This document shows positions 24,867 through 34,399 of a stretch of 64,000 nucleotides of DNA, piece by piece. The stretch comes from JAFDXJ01 sp038257845 (GTDB lineage Bacteria > Bacteroidota > Bacteroidia > Chitinophagales > Chitinophagaceae). The notes beneath the pieces were generated by a model. It saw only the letters and a list, made by a program, of their open reading frames with translations, was not told where the DNA came from and did not search any database. The stretch is taken from contig JBBSQL010000012.1 of NCBI GenBank assembly GCA_038257845.1, positions 9,003 through 73,002 of the forward strand. Direction: 5' to 3'. Both the position numbers and the translations under genes were made by a program. Numbering within the stretch: position 1 is the first letter of the stretch; each line of letters starts with the position of its first letter.

Positions 24867-26390
24867 ATGTCAGCTCTACCTAAAGAACCGCGGCAAAAGA
24901 TGATCAATATGATGTATTTGGTGCTCACAGCAATGTTGGCATTGAATGTATCCGCAGAAATATTGAATGCTTTTAAAACGGTGAATGAAAGTCTTATGAC
25001 CGCAAGTGCTACCATTGACAGTAAGAATGCAGATATTTTCAAGTCATTCCAGGAAAAATTAAATGATCCTAAAACTGCCGAACGTGCTAAGATATGGGAA
25101 CCCAAAGCTCAGCAGGTTAAAAAGTATTCCGATGACATGATCGCTTATATTGATGGCTTGAAAATGGATATCATGAAAGCCGCGGGATATACACCTGAGA
25201 AACCTGAAGGCATGAAAGACGATGACCTCGAAGCTACTACAAGGATCATGAGTGATCCGGGAACTAAAGGCAAAGAATTGTTGCAAAAATTAACGGAATA
25301 TAAAAAAAATGTATTAGGTGTTGATTCTTCAGTAAATACAGAATTTGCAAAAGATCTTCCCATTGATTTGCACGTTCCTAAAAGCAATAATCAATCAAGT
25401 AAAGAATGGGCCCCGGCTTATTTTAATATGACACCTGCTATTGCGGCTATTACCATTTTAAGTAAATTTCAAAATGATGTGAAAAACAGTGAAGCAATGG
25501 TAGTTGATTACCTGCACCGTAAAGTAGGCGAAGTGCAAATAGTATATGATGCTTTTCAGGCTTTTGCCGGAACTAATGCTTTATATCTTATGCCAGGACA
25601 GGAACTGCAAATTACAGCAGGCGTTGGCGCTTTCAGTAAAGCTGCACAGCCCTCAATTACTGTGGATGGAACACCAGTAGCATTGAATGCAGACGGCGTT
25701 GCCGAATATAAATCAAATGTTGGAGGTCCCGGAACATATACAAAAAAAGTGGTGATCAATTATCTCAGACCCGATGGTACTACTGCCCAGACGTTTAAAG
25801 ATGTTCAATATACAGTTGGAAATCCAACGGGTGTAAGTGTTAGCGCGGATGATGTAAAAGTGTTGTATATTGGCCTTGATAATCATTTATCAGTAGGTGG
25901 CGGAACAGTAGGTGATGAAAAAATTTCTGTAAGCATGGATAATGGTTCATTGTCCAAAACAGGTGCGGGTAAATATGTAGTTCGTCCCGGAAAACCTGGA
26001 ACTGCTACCGTAAATGTAACTATTGAAGGCAAAACCACCCCATTTGTATTCCGTGTAAAAACAGTTCCTGACCCGGTTGCTAAAGTGGGTAATAATAAAG
26101 GAGGCCGGATGCGCGTTAATGAATTTAAAGCACAATTTGGCGTTCGTGCGGATCTGGAAAATTTTGTATTTGAAGGAGTAAAATTTTCTGTTCAAAGCTT
26201 TACAATAGTTATGAATGGAGCAGGATTCCCGCAGTTGACTTTCCAGGATGTAAATGGAGATTCCTTTGACGGCATACGGAACCTGATAGAAAAATGTAAA
26301 GTGGGTACAACGGTAGTTATTGACAATATTGAAGCAAATGGTCCTGGTGGTACAAGGTTATTGCCCCCAATTGCTTTTACGCTTTATTAA
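24867..26390 (+). CDS. gldM: T9SS motor protein GldM
   Basis: GldM has one N-terminal membrane helix (MINMMYLVLTAMLALNVSAE, residues 12-31) that inserts in the GldL pentamer, and a long periplasmic rod of four domains that reaches the GldKN ring. The 507-residue length is normal. The start SALPKEPRQKMINMMYLVLT is highly characteristic. The C-terminal domain ends EANGPGGTRLLPPIAFTLY. It couples proton flow at the inner membrane to movement at the outer membrane. It is followed after 14 bp by gldN. Confidence 0.95.
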   Translation: MSALPKEPRQKMINMMYLVLTAMLALNVSAEILNAFKTVNESLMTASATIDSKNADIFKSFQEKLNDPKTAERAKIWEPKAQQVKKYSDDMIAYIDGLKMDIMKAAGYTPEKPEGMKDDDLEATTRIMSDPGTKGKELLQKLTEYKKNVLGVDSSVNTEFAKDLPIDLHVPKSNNQSSKEWAPAYFNMTPAIAAITILSKFQNDVKNSEAMVVDYLHRKVGEVQIVYDAFQAFAGTNALYLMPGQELQITAGVGAFSKAAQPSITVDGTPVALNADGVAEYKSNVGGPGTYTKKVVINYLRPDGTTAQTFKDVQYTVGNPTGVSVSADDVKVLYIGLDNHLSVGGGTVGDEKISVSMDNGSLSKTGAGKYVVRPGKPGTATVNVTIEGKTTPFVFRVKTVPDPVAKVGNNKGGRMRVNEFKAQFGVRADLENFVFEGVKFSVQSFTIVMNGAGFPQLTFQDVNGDSFDGIRNLIEKCKVGTTVVIDNIEANGPGGTRLLPPIAFTLY

Positions 26391-26404
26391 TAAGAAAGAT
26401 AAAT

Positions 26405-27460
26405 ATGATGGCTAAAAAAATTAAATTTTCCCTGCTTTTCGCATTGCTTTTCTTAATGGCAGGAGCATCTTATAGCCAGACAAGGCAGCCGGTGCGCAGG
26501 AATAATTATGGAAATAATACTCCGCCCCCGCCAAATAACCAGCAAGATACTGTTCCTAAACAGAATTCTAATTATGGGAATAATAATAATGTTGTTTATC
26601 AACGCGATACAAGTTTGCCTATTACTGTCATTAAAGGTTCCGGTAATGGAATTTTGGATAGTGTAAAAATGTCTTTGAGAAATGATGCTGCCATTGAGCA
26701 AAATCTGGTAAAAGACAGGCAACCGCTTCCTTATGAAAACCTTCGGGAAGATGATGCGGTTTTTAGAGTACGGGTATGGCGTGAAATAGATACCAGGGAA
26801 AAAATGAATTTGCCTTTTCAATATTCAGCCGAGGAAGATAATGGAAATCAACGCTTCATTTCTATTTTATTAAGCGCAATTAAAGATGGAGATGTTACTG
26901 CTTTTAGCGGTGAAGACGACAGGTTTACAACGCCTATTACATTTGAAGATGCTATGAAAGCTTTTGCCGGCGGTAGTGATACAGTTGCAAAAATTGACCG
27001 GGATGGAAATACTATCGGATACGAAGTACGTGCAAAACAATTTGACCCGGATTCAATTTACAAATTCAGGCTCAAAGAAGAATGGATCTTTGATAAAGAA
27101 TCAAGCCGGTTATTTGTACGGATTTTAGGCATTGCTCCTGTTATACCTTACAGGCTTTCAACTGGTGACATCATTCCAAATAGTGAAAGGGCCGTTTGGT
27201 GGGTTTACTACCCGGATATGCGCCCGGTACTGGCCAAACATGATGTGTATAATCCAAAAAATTATGGTAGCAGGATGACCTGGGAAGAATTATTTGAAAG
27301 CAGGATGTTCAGTAGTTATATCACCAAATCCACCATGGATAATCCTTTTGATCAGTCACTTGCTAATATTTACCCGAATAATACACTTTTCCGTTTGTTA
27401 CAGGGAGAAAAGATCAAGGAAAAAATATTTAATTACGAACAAGCGCTTTGGTCTTATTAA
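26405..27460 (+). CDS. gldN: T9SS ring protein GldN
   Basis: GldN (PorN) partners GldK in the periplasmic ring of the type IX secretion system. The 351-residue protein starts MMAKKIKFSLLFALLFLMAG (start at 26405 or the next codon, 26408) with a signal peptide ending ASYSQ. A low-complexity Asn/Pro/Gln-rich linker follows (residues 27-62). The globular domain contains REDDAVFRVRVWREIDTREK, FRLKEEWIFDKESSRLFVRI and YPDMRPVLAKHDVYNPKN, all typical of GldN. The operon ends here with a terminator. Confidence 0.94.
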   Translation: MMAKKIKFSLLFALLFLMAGASYSQTRQPVRRNNYGNNTPPPPNNQQDTVPKQNSNYGNNNNVVYQRDTSLPITVIKGSGNGILDSVKMSLRNDAAIEQNLVKDRQPLPYENLREDDAVFRVRVWREIDTREKMNLPFQYSAEEDNGNQRFISILLSAIKDGDVTAFSGEDDRFTTPITFEDAMKAFAGGSDTVAKIDRDGNTIGYEVRAKQFDPDSIYKFRLKEEWIFDKESSRLFVRILGIAPVIPYRLSTGDIIPNSERAVWWVYYPDMRPVLAKHDVYNPKNYGSRMTWEELFESRMFSSYITKSTMDNPFDQSLANIYPNNTLFRLLQGEKIKEKIFNYEQALWSY

Positions 27461-27483
27461 TATCGATTGTATAAAAAAAAATT

Positions 27484-27509
27484 AAAACCCTGCTTTTAGG
27501 GTTTTTTTT
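27484..27509 (+). terminator. Terminator of the gldKLMN operon
   Basis: AAAACCCT (484-491) pairs with AGGGTTTT (498-505) around a 6-nt loop and runs into eight T. It closes the operon 24 bp after the gldN stop. Confidence 0.88.
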
Positions 27510-27552
27510 ATTAGAAAATTTTAATACTTTTTTAAAATTATTCAGTAAATAA

Positions 27553-27583
27553 TTGGGAAATTATAATTAATAAGATATATTTG
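27553..27583 (+). promoter_or_regulatory. Orphan promoter downstream of gldN
   Basis: TTG (27553-27555), 20 bp and TATATTTG (27576-27583) match the Bacteroidota promoter exactly. It points right, towards the 3' end of the oppositely oriented uvrC. No protein-coding gene follows, only a second terminator 35 bp later. Confidence 0.6.
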
Positions 27584-27589
27584 CCTCGG

Positions 27590-27648
27590 TTTTTCATAGG
27601 ATATTGGATTTTAATACGGGGTTGGATTTTCATCCAGGCCCCTTTTTT
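27590..27648 (+). ncRNA. Candidate small RNA between gldN and uvrC
   Basis: This unit is bounded by the promoter at 27553-27583 and by a hairpin ending in T6. The hairpin has GGGG (618-621) paired with CCCC (639-642) and GGAT (624-627) with ATCC (632-635), followed by T 643-648. The predicted RNA is about 60 nt. It contains no ATG frame and carries the 9-mer TTGGATTTT twice (27604-27612, 27622-27630), once in the hairpin and once upstream of it. The last two bases overlap the uvrC stop codon on the other strand. The exact 5' end is inferred from the promoter position. Confidence 0.45.
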
Positions 27649-29446
27649 ATTTTTGGAAGTAAGTAAATAAAATTTCTGCTTTTGCCTTCCCGGAGACAGC
27701 CGCTATTTCTTCCAACGTTTTTGTCCTTAAATTTTTTACAGATTTGAATTCCTTCAATAATCGTTCTGCTGTATTTCCCCCAATTCCCTTTATTTCTTCC
27801 AATTCATTTTTAATTACACCTTTCGATCTTTTATTACGATGAAATGTAATTCCAAATCGATGCACTTCATCCCTGATATAACGCACCAAATTCAGCGCCG
27901 TGCTGTCAGCGGGAAGTTTGATGGACTCAGTATCATTTGCAAAAAAGATCTCTTCAATATTTTTGGCAAGGCCGATTACCGTAATCTTATTTTCCAACCC
28001 CAGCATTTTCATACTTTCCAGAGCGGCACTTAACTGCCCTTTGCCACCATCAACAATTACGAGCTGAGGCAGTACAATATTTTCATCCAATAATCTTTTA
28101 TATCTCCGGTAAACCACTTCTTTCATCGTGGCGAAATCATTGATGCCGCTTACTGTTTTTACATTGTAATGCCGGTAATTTTTTTTATCCGGCATGCCAT
28201 TTAAAAAATACACCATTGCGGAAACGGGGAAACTTCCCTGGAAATTACTGTTATCAAAACATTCTATGTAAACGGGTAATTCCTGCAAATGCAAAAATTG
28301 CTGCAATTCGTACAAAGTTTGCATTTGTTTATTTTCAGTTTGGTTTTTTACATTTAATATTTTTTTGCGATATTGTTCGTCTTTGAAATACAATGCATTT
28401 TTGAAAGACAAATCCAGTAATTTTTTCTTTTCACCTCCACGCGGTATTGTGCATGCAGCAAGACCTCCCGGGTATTCAATGTTAAAAGGAATGACAATTT
28501 CATTTGCCGGACTATCAAATGTTTTTCTAAAATCAATGATTGCCAGTAACAATATTTCTGCATCTGATTCTTCCAGTTTGGCAATGAATTTTTCATTATG
28601 TGTTTGTACAATAGTGCCGTTTTCAACCATCAAATAATTGATATATGCAGTATCGCCATCGCGTATAAAAGAAAACACATCTATGTTATTCAATGACTTG
28701 CTGACGATTACAGATCGCGCCTGGTATTGTTCGAGCTCACCCAGTTTCTTTTTGATAAATGCTGCTTTTTCAAAATCCAGCTTTTCTGCATAGTCAGACA
28801 TTTCCTTTTTATACCGCAACATGACTGGTTTTAAATTGCCTTTCAGCATTTGCCGGATTTGGGCAAGGCCTTCTGCATATTCATCAGCAGATTGCAAACC
28901 TTCACAGGGGCCTTTGCAATTTCCAAGATGATATTCCAGGCAAACTTTGAATTTTTTTTGCTGAATGTTTTTTTCTGTGAGCTTTAGCTTACAGGTGCGC
29001 AACGGTATAAACTCCCGTATAAAACGAATGAGTTCACGTACTTTTCCTGCAGAAGTAAATGGGCCAAGATATTCAGAACCATCTTTTATTTTTTTCCGGG
29101 TAAGAAAAACACGTGGAAAAGGTTCATTTTTAATGACAATATAAGGATAGGATTTATCATCTTTTAAATTGATATTGAATTTTGGCTGGTATTCTTTAAT
29201 CAATGAATTTTCAAGCAGCAATGCATCCTGCTCTGAATCAACAAGTGTGAATTCGATCTTACAAATTCGCCGGACTAATTCTGCAGTTTTGTACCCGGCG
29301 TTTGTTTTGGTGAAATAGGATGCAATCCGTTTTCGAAGGTTCTTTGCTTTTCCTACATACAAAAGATTTCCTGCCGAATCAAAATATTTATAAATGCCCG
29401 GGTTAGTGGGATAGTCCTGTGCTATAAAAGAAAATTTATTCGCCAT
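27647..29446 (-). CDS. uvrC: Excinuclease ABC subunit C
   Basis: UvrC makes both incisions around UvrAB-marked DNA lesions. The 599-residue protein has the GIY-YIG nuclease (PTNPGIYKYFDSAG, LLYVGKAKNLRKRIASYF; residues 12-50), the Cys-rich CLEYHLGNCKGPCEGL segment, the UVR motif (residues about 205-240), the RNase H-like second nuclease (ECFDNSNFQGSFPVSAMVYF, VIVDGGKGQLSAA) and helix-hairpin-helix motifs at the end (IKGIGGNTAERLLKEF). The ATG at 29446 is chosen over a GTG at 29452, which overlaps the upstream stop. It lies 2 bp after the lipoprotein gene, so the two are co-transcribed. Confidence 0.95.
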   Translation of the reverse strand: MANKFSFIAQDYPTNPGIYKYFDSAGNLLYVGKAKNLRKRIASYFTKTNAGYKTAELVRRICKIEFTLVDSEQDALLLENSLIKEYQPKFNINLKDDKSYPYIVIKNEPFPRVFLTRKKIKDGSEYLGPFTSAGKVRELIRFIREFIPLRTCKLKLTEKNIQQKKFKVCLEYHLGNCKGPCEGLQSADEYAEGLAQIRQMLKGNLKPVMLRYKKEMSDYAEKLDFEKAAFIKKKLGELEQYQARSVIVSKSLNNIDVFSFIRDGDTAYINYLMVENGTIVQTHNEKFIAKLEESDAEILLLAIIDFRKTFDSPANEIVIPFNIEYPGGLAACTIPRGGEKKKLLDLSFKNALYFKDEQYRKKILNVKNQTENKQMQTLYELQQFLHLQELPVYIECFDNSNFQGSFPVSAMVYFLNGMPDKKNYRHYNVKTVSGINDFATMKEVVYRRYKRLLDENIVLPQLVIVDGGKGQLSAALESMKMLGLENKITVIGLAKNIEEIFFANDTESIKLPADSTALNLVRYIRDEVHRFGITFHRNKRSKGVIKNELEEIKGIGGNTAERLLKEFKSVKNLRTKTLEEIAAVSGKAKAEILFTYFQK

Positions 29447-29448
29447 GA

Positions 29449-30036
29449 TCACTCCTTCCAGCCAATTTGTAATTGTTGTTTTTTTTCTGTGCCATCCGGT
29501 AAGGTTGTGCTTTGCAGGATGGTAAAACCTTTATCATTTTTCCACCAAAGCATTTCTGTTGTGGACGAATCTGTGTAAGCCCTCACAACATTGAAAATAA
29601 TATTTTTTACCTGTTGCGTGGCTGTATCCAATAATATCAAAACTCGCTGCACCGGCAACATTGTATCTTTTGCAGTATAGCTGAAAGTATAACTTGCAGT
29701 GGTTTGGTCCTGGAAAATATTTTCTATGTATTTTTCTTTCAAGCCAATTGCAGTAATGCTATCATTTAAAAAAGTATTCGCCAGGTTTTTTACTTCATCT
29801 TTGGTAATTGCTGTTGAATCTTTAACGGAACCTCTTATTATTATTTTATAGGGTTGCACCGGACTATTTTCCAACATAGATAATTGTGAACGTATATATT
29901 GATTGACCGGGTAAAAAACCAGGGTATCATTCACATTTTTTTCCTGAACTTGTTCTTTTGAATTGTCATTTTTACAACTATTGACAAAGATTATGAATCC
30001 CAGGAAAAAACAAATGAATGAATATTTTATTTTCAT
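29449..30036 (-). CDS. Predicted lipoprotein upstream of uvrC
   Basis: This 195-residue protein starts MKIKYSFICFFLGFIIFVNSC, a clear lipoprotein signal with the lipidated Cys at residue 21. The mature part alternates beta strands and charged helices. I see no known domain in it (it includes PYKIIIRGSVKDSTAITKDE and KEKYIENIFQDQTTASYTFS). It stops at TGA 2 bp before the uvrC ATG, which suggests joint transcription rather than shared function. A periplasm-facing lipoprotein of unknown role is the most that can be said. Confidence 0.75.
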   Translation of the reverse strand: MKIKYSFICFFLGFIIFVNSCKNDNSKEQVQEKNVNDTLVFYPVNQYIRSQLSMLENSPVQPYKIIIRGSVKDSTAITKDEVKNLANTFLNDSITAIGLKEKYIENIFQDQTTASYTFSYTAKDTMLPVQRVLILLDTATQQVKNIIFNVVRAYTDSSTTEMLWWKNDKGFTILQSTTLPDGTEKKQQLQIGWKE

Positions 30037-30143
30037 GTATAAAAAATTAATAAGCAGTTGTCTTATGATTTTTTTTTCAAAAATAGAATAGTGTTCCTTT
30101 AAAAAAAGTATTCACTGGTTTGGCAGCAAAGATAAGTAAGTGA

Positions 30144-31631
30144 TTATTTAATAGCCTTTGTAAAACCAATCTTCAAACCATAATTCAGCAGGTATTCTTT
30201 GATGGGATAGTTTTGAGACATCGTAGGCATAAACTGGTAACGGAATTGCGGTCCAACCTGCCATTTTACAGAACCAATTTTATAACTGAGGTAAGTTTCT
30301 ACATTTCCGTTCACATTCCAGTTGCGCATAAGCTTGGAACCATCGGCATAATCTTTAAAATTGGTAGAAACTACAAATGGCTCTTTATCAAAAGTGTACG
30401 TTGGTTGTAGAGCAGCAGCAACATTCCAGGAAAGTTTTCCATGTTCAGCGATCTTATAATCCAGACCAATTGGTAATGATACCTGGTAGAAGCGGTTTTT
30501 AAGTGTAAATGGAACACTCGAAACCCCGGAAGACCTGTTTACCAGGAATGGGCTAAATACAGTTGGTTCATTTTCTGTAGCTGCGAAGGCTGAATTATTT
30601 TGATATAAATATGCATCAATATTATATTGATCCATATTGAACTGAAAACCGGATTTGAGGGAAAGCCTGTCAGATAGATGGTAGCCTAAAGAAAAGCCCA
30701 CTTCATAGCCGATTGACGGTCTGTAATTTACTAATTTATTTACATCAACTGAAAAAGGTGAAGTAGCGAGAGAAACGGCTGAAACATAAGTACCTGCTGC
30801 TTTTCCCTGCCCATTGTCCGTCAACCTCCGGTAACTAATGGAAGGAGTGAGGTAAAATGAAAAATCAAGTTTTGAAACTGAATTTTTCATTGCATCAAAA
30901 GAATAATTTTTACGGCTTGTATTCAGCAGATCTTCCACATCATAATCGGAATAAGTATTTAAGGCATACCTGAAATAAAATGGCTCTGCAACATTTTGAT
31001 TTCCTTTAAAATCTACCAGGCCATAACTGCTGTTAACGGATATGGGTTGAGAAATGGTTTTCAATGCGAAGTTGAACATGTCAGAATTATGCCGCGGATT
31101 CTCGGCACTTTTAACGATAGTCGGATTCTCATTTTTACTATTGGAAAGAATAGTATTCCCGGATTTATTTTCATTTTTGATGGACTCCGTATTTGCTGCT
31201 ATAGCAATATTATTTTCATAAAGCGTAAATACAGCGTTTTGTTGCTTTAAAGATGCTGATACAGATGCAATAGTATTTTGGGTAATGTTGCGGATAGTTA
31301 AGTTTTCAGGAAAAGAAGATTCTTTTATTGTAAGAACAGTACCATTTACTGCATTGGCATTATCGGTTGACTTAATAGTCGCTTCATCTATTATTGTAGC
31401 AGTATTTCCTGCAATAATTGTTGTTTTAATTTCAGGTTTAATAATCAGAGTGCCAATAACTAATAAAGAAATCACAAAAACAGATATTGCAGTTAAAGCC
31501 GGCCATTTTTTGTACCCATGTAATTCATGCTGAATATGCCTCCAGGAATGTTCAGCAGGGTATAAACGGAACTGGTCAGCCTGCTCTTTTAAAAAGCCTT
31601 CAAATTCTGTATGGTCATACGGGTTTTCCAT
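30144..31631 (-). CDS. Anti-sigma-like membrane protein with a C-terminal outer-membrane-barrel-like domain
   Basis: The 495-residue protein has three parts. Residues 1-42 are cytoplasmic-like, with FEGFLKEQADQFRLYPAEHSW, a pattern seen in Bacteroidota proteins paired with ECF sigma factors. One hydrophobic helix follows at about 44-65 (ALTAISVFVISLLVIGTLII). Residues 66-215 are a low-complexity Thr/Asn/Ile-rich linker. From about residue 220 alternating strands resemble a PorT-like or OmpA-like barrel (YHLSDRLSLKSGFQFNMDQY, WNVAAALQPTYTF, WQVGPQFRYQFMP). It lies 16 bp after the ECF sigma gene. It probably regulates that sigma factor, but the combination of an inner-membrane helix and a barrel-like domain is unusual. 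Confidence 0.72.
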   Translation of the reverse strand: MENPYDHTEFEGFLKEQADQFRLYPAEHSWRHIQHELHGYKKWPALTAISVFVISLLVIGTLIIKPEIKTTIIAGNTATIIDEATIKSTDNANAVNGTVLTIKESSFPENLTIRNITQNTIASVSASLKQQNAVFTLYENNIAIAANTESIKNENKSGNTILSNSKNENPTIVKSAENPRHNSDMFNFALKTISQPISVNSSYGLVDFKGNQNVAEPFYFRYALNTYSDYDVEDLLNTSRKNYSFDAMKNSVSKLDFSFYLTPSISYRRLTDNGQGKAAGTYVSAVSLATSPFSVDVNKLVNYRPSIGYEVGFSLGYHLSDRLSLKSGFQFNMDQYNIDAYLYQNNSAFAATENEPTVFSPFLVNRSSGVSSVPFTLKNRFYQVSLPIGLDYKIAEHGKLSWNVAAALQPTYTFDKEPFVVSTNFKDYADGSKLMRNWNVNGNVETYLSYKIGSVKWQVGPQFRYQFMPTMSQNYPIKEYLLNYGLKIGFTKAIK

Positions 31632-31647
31632 TTACATCTACAGTAGA

Positions 31648-32220
31648 TTAATTTGCGCCGGCCCACCTTAAAGCCGAATTGCCTTTTTCTAATATCCGTT
31701 TCTTAATCAAAATAGTTTCCAAAGCCGTCTTTGCCCTTGCATATTGGCTTCTGCTGGTACTTTCTTCAATCTCCAGCATTTCTGCAATTTCTTTATGCGA
31801 ATAACCTTCAATGGCATATAAGTTCAATACAGTCCTGTAACCCAAAGGCAAACTTCGTATGCATTCATTCACCTGTTTCACCTGCATTAGGGACGTAACT
31901 GATGGTTCTTTTACCGATACATAATCCGCAAACATAATATCTACATTATCACTGAATTTTTTAAATTTCTTTAAAAAATTGATACAATTATATACCATGA
32001 TCCTTCTTATCCAGCCTTCAAATGCGCCCTTATTCTGAAAAGTGTGAATTTGTGTAAACACTTTTATAAACCCTTCCTGCAGCATGTCTTCCGCGTCTTC
32101 CCGGTTTTGTGCGAAACGATAACACACAGGCAGCATCTTCGGGCTATACCGGTTGTATAGTTCCCTTTGCGCTACTGGATCGTTTTGCAGGCAACCTGAT
32201 AAAATGGCTTCTTCAGTCAT
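31648..32220 (-). CDS. ECF-type RNA polymerase sigma factor
   Basis: This is a 190-residue sigma-70 family protein of the extracytoplasmic-function group. Region 2 is seen in LYNRYSPKMLPVCYRFAQNREDAEDMLQEGFIKVF, where the acidic DAEDMLQE binds core and -10 DNA. Region 4 is seen in LPLGYRTVLNLYAIEGYSHKEIAEMLEIEESTSRSQYARAK, with a helix-turn-helix. No region 3 lies between them. It precedes the anti-sigma-like gene at 30144, which supports a sigma/anti-sigma pair responding to an envelope signal. The regulon is unknown. Confidence 0.92.
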   Translation of the reverse strand: MTEEAILSGCLQNDPVAQRELYNRYSPKMLPVCYRFAQNREDAEDMLQEGFIKVFTQIHTFQNKGAFEGWIRRIMVYNCINFLKKFKKFSDNVDIMFADYVSVKEPSVTSLMQVKQVNECIRSLPLGYRTVLNLYAIEGYSHKEIAEMLEIEESTSRSQYARAKTALETILIKKRILEKGNSALRWAGAN

Positions 32221-32406
32221 GGAGGTAAAATATTACCCATAAATATAGACAATTTTTTTTTCAAAACGCTGCTTCATTGAACTTTTAAATTGAATGCAGG
32301 ATTTTTATATATTTATGGCAAATGCAATTTACGTTTTTAATTAAAGAGTAAAAAAAATTTATTTCAGAAAAAATATCGCCATTTAGTCTAAAAAATCTTT
32401 TCAGGT

Positions 32407-34227
32407 TCAGGCAAGCACTTTTATATCTTTTTCCCGGAGTGACTTTCTTTCTCCGATCTGCTGCCGCCACATGGCATAATATAACCCTTTCTCCTCAAGC
32501 AATGCATTGTGGTGGCCGGTTTCCACTATTTGACCTTTTTCCAGCACATAGATCCTGTCGGCATGCATGATGGTACTCAACCGGTGCGCGATCAATACCA
32601 TTATCTGCCTGCTCTTTTCTGAAATATCTTTAATCGTTGAAGTAATTTCTTCTTCCGTAATGCTGTCCAAAGAGGAAGTGGCTTCATCAAAAATTAGTAA
32701 TTCGGGTTTTCGTAAGAGCGAACGCGCAATGCTCAGCCTTTGTTTTTCACCACCACTTAATTTTAAACCGCCTTCCCCAATTACAGTTTCAATACCTTTT
32801 TCTGCGCGGGATAGCAATTGTTCACAACTTGATTTATGTAATGCATCAACAATCTCCTCATTGCTTGCGCCCGGGTTTACAAACAGTAAATTTTCGCGTA
32901 TCGTTCCGGCAAATAATTGTGTATCCTGCGTTACAAAACCAATCTGGTTGCGCAGTGCATCAAACACAATATCATTCCCATTAATATGATTAAATAGTAT
33001 TTCTCCCTGCTGTGGCCGGTACAATCCTACCAATAATTTTACAAGGGTACTTTTTCCCGAACCGGATGGGCCAACAAAAGCGATGGTTTCTCCATTTTTC
33101 ACTTTAAAATTGATATTTTCCAGGGCTTTGAATTGCGCGGATTTATGTTTAAATGAAACATTTTTAAATTCCAATTGCAAGATTTTACCCACTTCTTTGG
33201 GTGCTACAGGGCGGGGTTCCGGCGCTTTTTGCATCAGTTCATGAAAATTATTCAAAGATGCTTCTGCTTCGCGATAAGATATAATGATATTGCCAATTTC
33301 CTGTAATGGCCCAAAAATAAAAAATGAATAAAAGGTCAAAGTCATTAATTCACCCGCTGTCAACTGGTTTTTAAAAACAAGATAGAGCAAAGTGAACATG
33401 ATCACCTGCCGTAGAAAATTTACAAAAGTTCCCTGTACAAAACTCAGGGAACGGATACTTTTCACTTTTTTTAATTCGAGTCCAAGAATTTTATAGGTAT
33501 TATTATTCAACCTCGTTACTTCCTGGTCAGTAAGCCCCAGGCTTTTCACCAGTTCGATGTTTCGCAATGATTCAGTGGTTGTACCTGCCAGTGAATTGGT
33601 TTCTTTGACAATATTTTTTTGAATCCGCTTTATCTTTTTGCTGAGCAAACTGGTTAATACAGACAGACAAATAATACCAACCGCATAAATCGGCATGATG
33701 GACCAATTCAGCCTGAAGGAATAAACAGAAATAAAAACAACACCCACGAGTACCGCAAATAATACATTGATAAAACTGATGATAAATTTTTCTGTATCCA
33801 ACCGTACTTTGGATAAAATAGATAATGTTTCTCCACTCCGCTGATCTTCAAAATCCTGGTAAGGCAATGCCATGGAATGTTTCAAGCCATCCGTGAAAAT
33901 TTTTGCACCAAATTTTTGGACAACTACATTGCTGAAATAATCCTGGAATGCTTTGGCAATTCGCGAAATCATGGCAACGCTGATAAGTATTCCCAGGTAT
34001 CCCATAACGCCCCAGATGAACTGGGATTGAGTGCGCGTAGCAGTTTGAATGAATTTCTTTTGTTCATTAAAATAGCCTTCTGCAAAAGGATGTGTTGCAT
34101 ATTTATCAAATAATTTCCCGAAAAAATAGGGGTCAAGCATGGAGAAAGTTTGATTAATAGTGGCAAGTAATAATGCCAGCGCCACCAGCCATTTAAATGG
34201 TTTCAGGTAAGTGAGTAATATTTTCAT
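32407..34227 (-). CDS. ABC transporter, fused permease and ATPase (exporter type)
   Basis: The 606-residue half-transporter has six transmembrane helices in residues 1-320 (type I exporter fold) and a nucleotide-binding domain after about 345. The Walker A motif is FVGPSGSGKSTLVKLL, the signature is KLSGGEKQRLSIARSLL and the Walker B is LLIFDEATSSLDS, followed by the switch His in LIAHRLSTIMHADRI. It should act as a homodimer or with a partner to export a lipid, peptide or drug (MsbA/LmrA-like). There is no clue to the cargo. It is transcribed alone on the minus strand. Confidence 0.93.
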   Translation of the reverse strand: MKILLTYLKPFKWLVALALLLATINQTFSMLDPYFFGKLFDKYATHPFAEGYFNEQKKFIQTATRTQSQFIWGVMGYLGILISVAMISRIAKAFQDYFSNVVVQKFGAKIFTDGLKHSMALPYQDFEDQRSGETLSILSKVRLDTEKFIISFINVLFAVLVGVVFISVYSFRLNWSIMPIYAVGIICLSVLTSLLSKKIKRIQKNIVKETNSLAGTTTESLRNIELVKSLGLTDQEVTRLNNNTYKILGLELKKVKSIRSLSFVQGTFVNFLRQVIMFTLLYLVFKNQLTAGELMTLTFYSFFIFGPLQEIGNIIISYREAEASLNNFHELMQKAPEPRPVAPKEVGKILQLEFKNVSFKHKSAQFKALENINFKVKNGETIAFVGPSGSGKSTLVKLLVGLYRPQQGEILFNHINGNDIVFDALRNQIGFVTQDTQLFAGTIRENLLFVNPGASNEEIVDALHKSSCEQLLSRAEKGIETVIGEGGLKLSGGEKQRLSIARSLLRKPELLIFDEATSSLDSITEEEITSTIKDISEKSRQIMVLIAHRLSTIMHADRIYVLEKGQIVETGHHNALLEEKGLYYAMWRQQIGERKSLREKDIKVLA

Positions 34228-34399
34228 TGTATCAGTTTATGGTTTCGTTTGTTTTAAATTATTTATTTAACGTTGGAAAAACTTACTAAATGTAAAATTT
34301 CTACGATATACTAACGTAATTTTTTTATGGATATATTGTTATCAAAACATACACCATGAGTAATTTGAGGAAGTTGCAGGACTTTCTGTCAGTGATCTT

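Noticed and set aside
30144..31631. Two fused genes or a frameshift between the anti-sigma part and the barrel part
   Set aside because: The frame is continuous with a plausible linker, and similar arrangements are known next to ECF sigma genes in this phylum.
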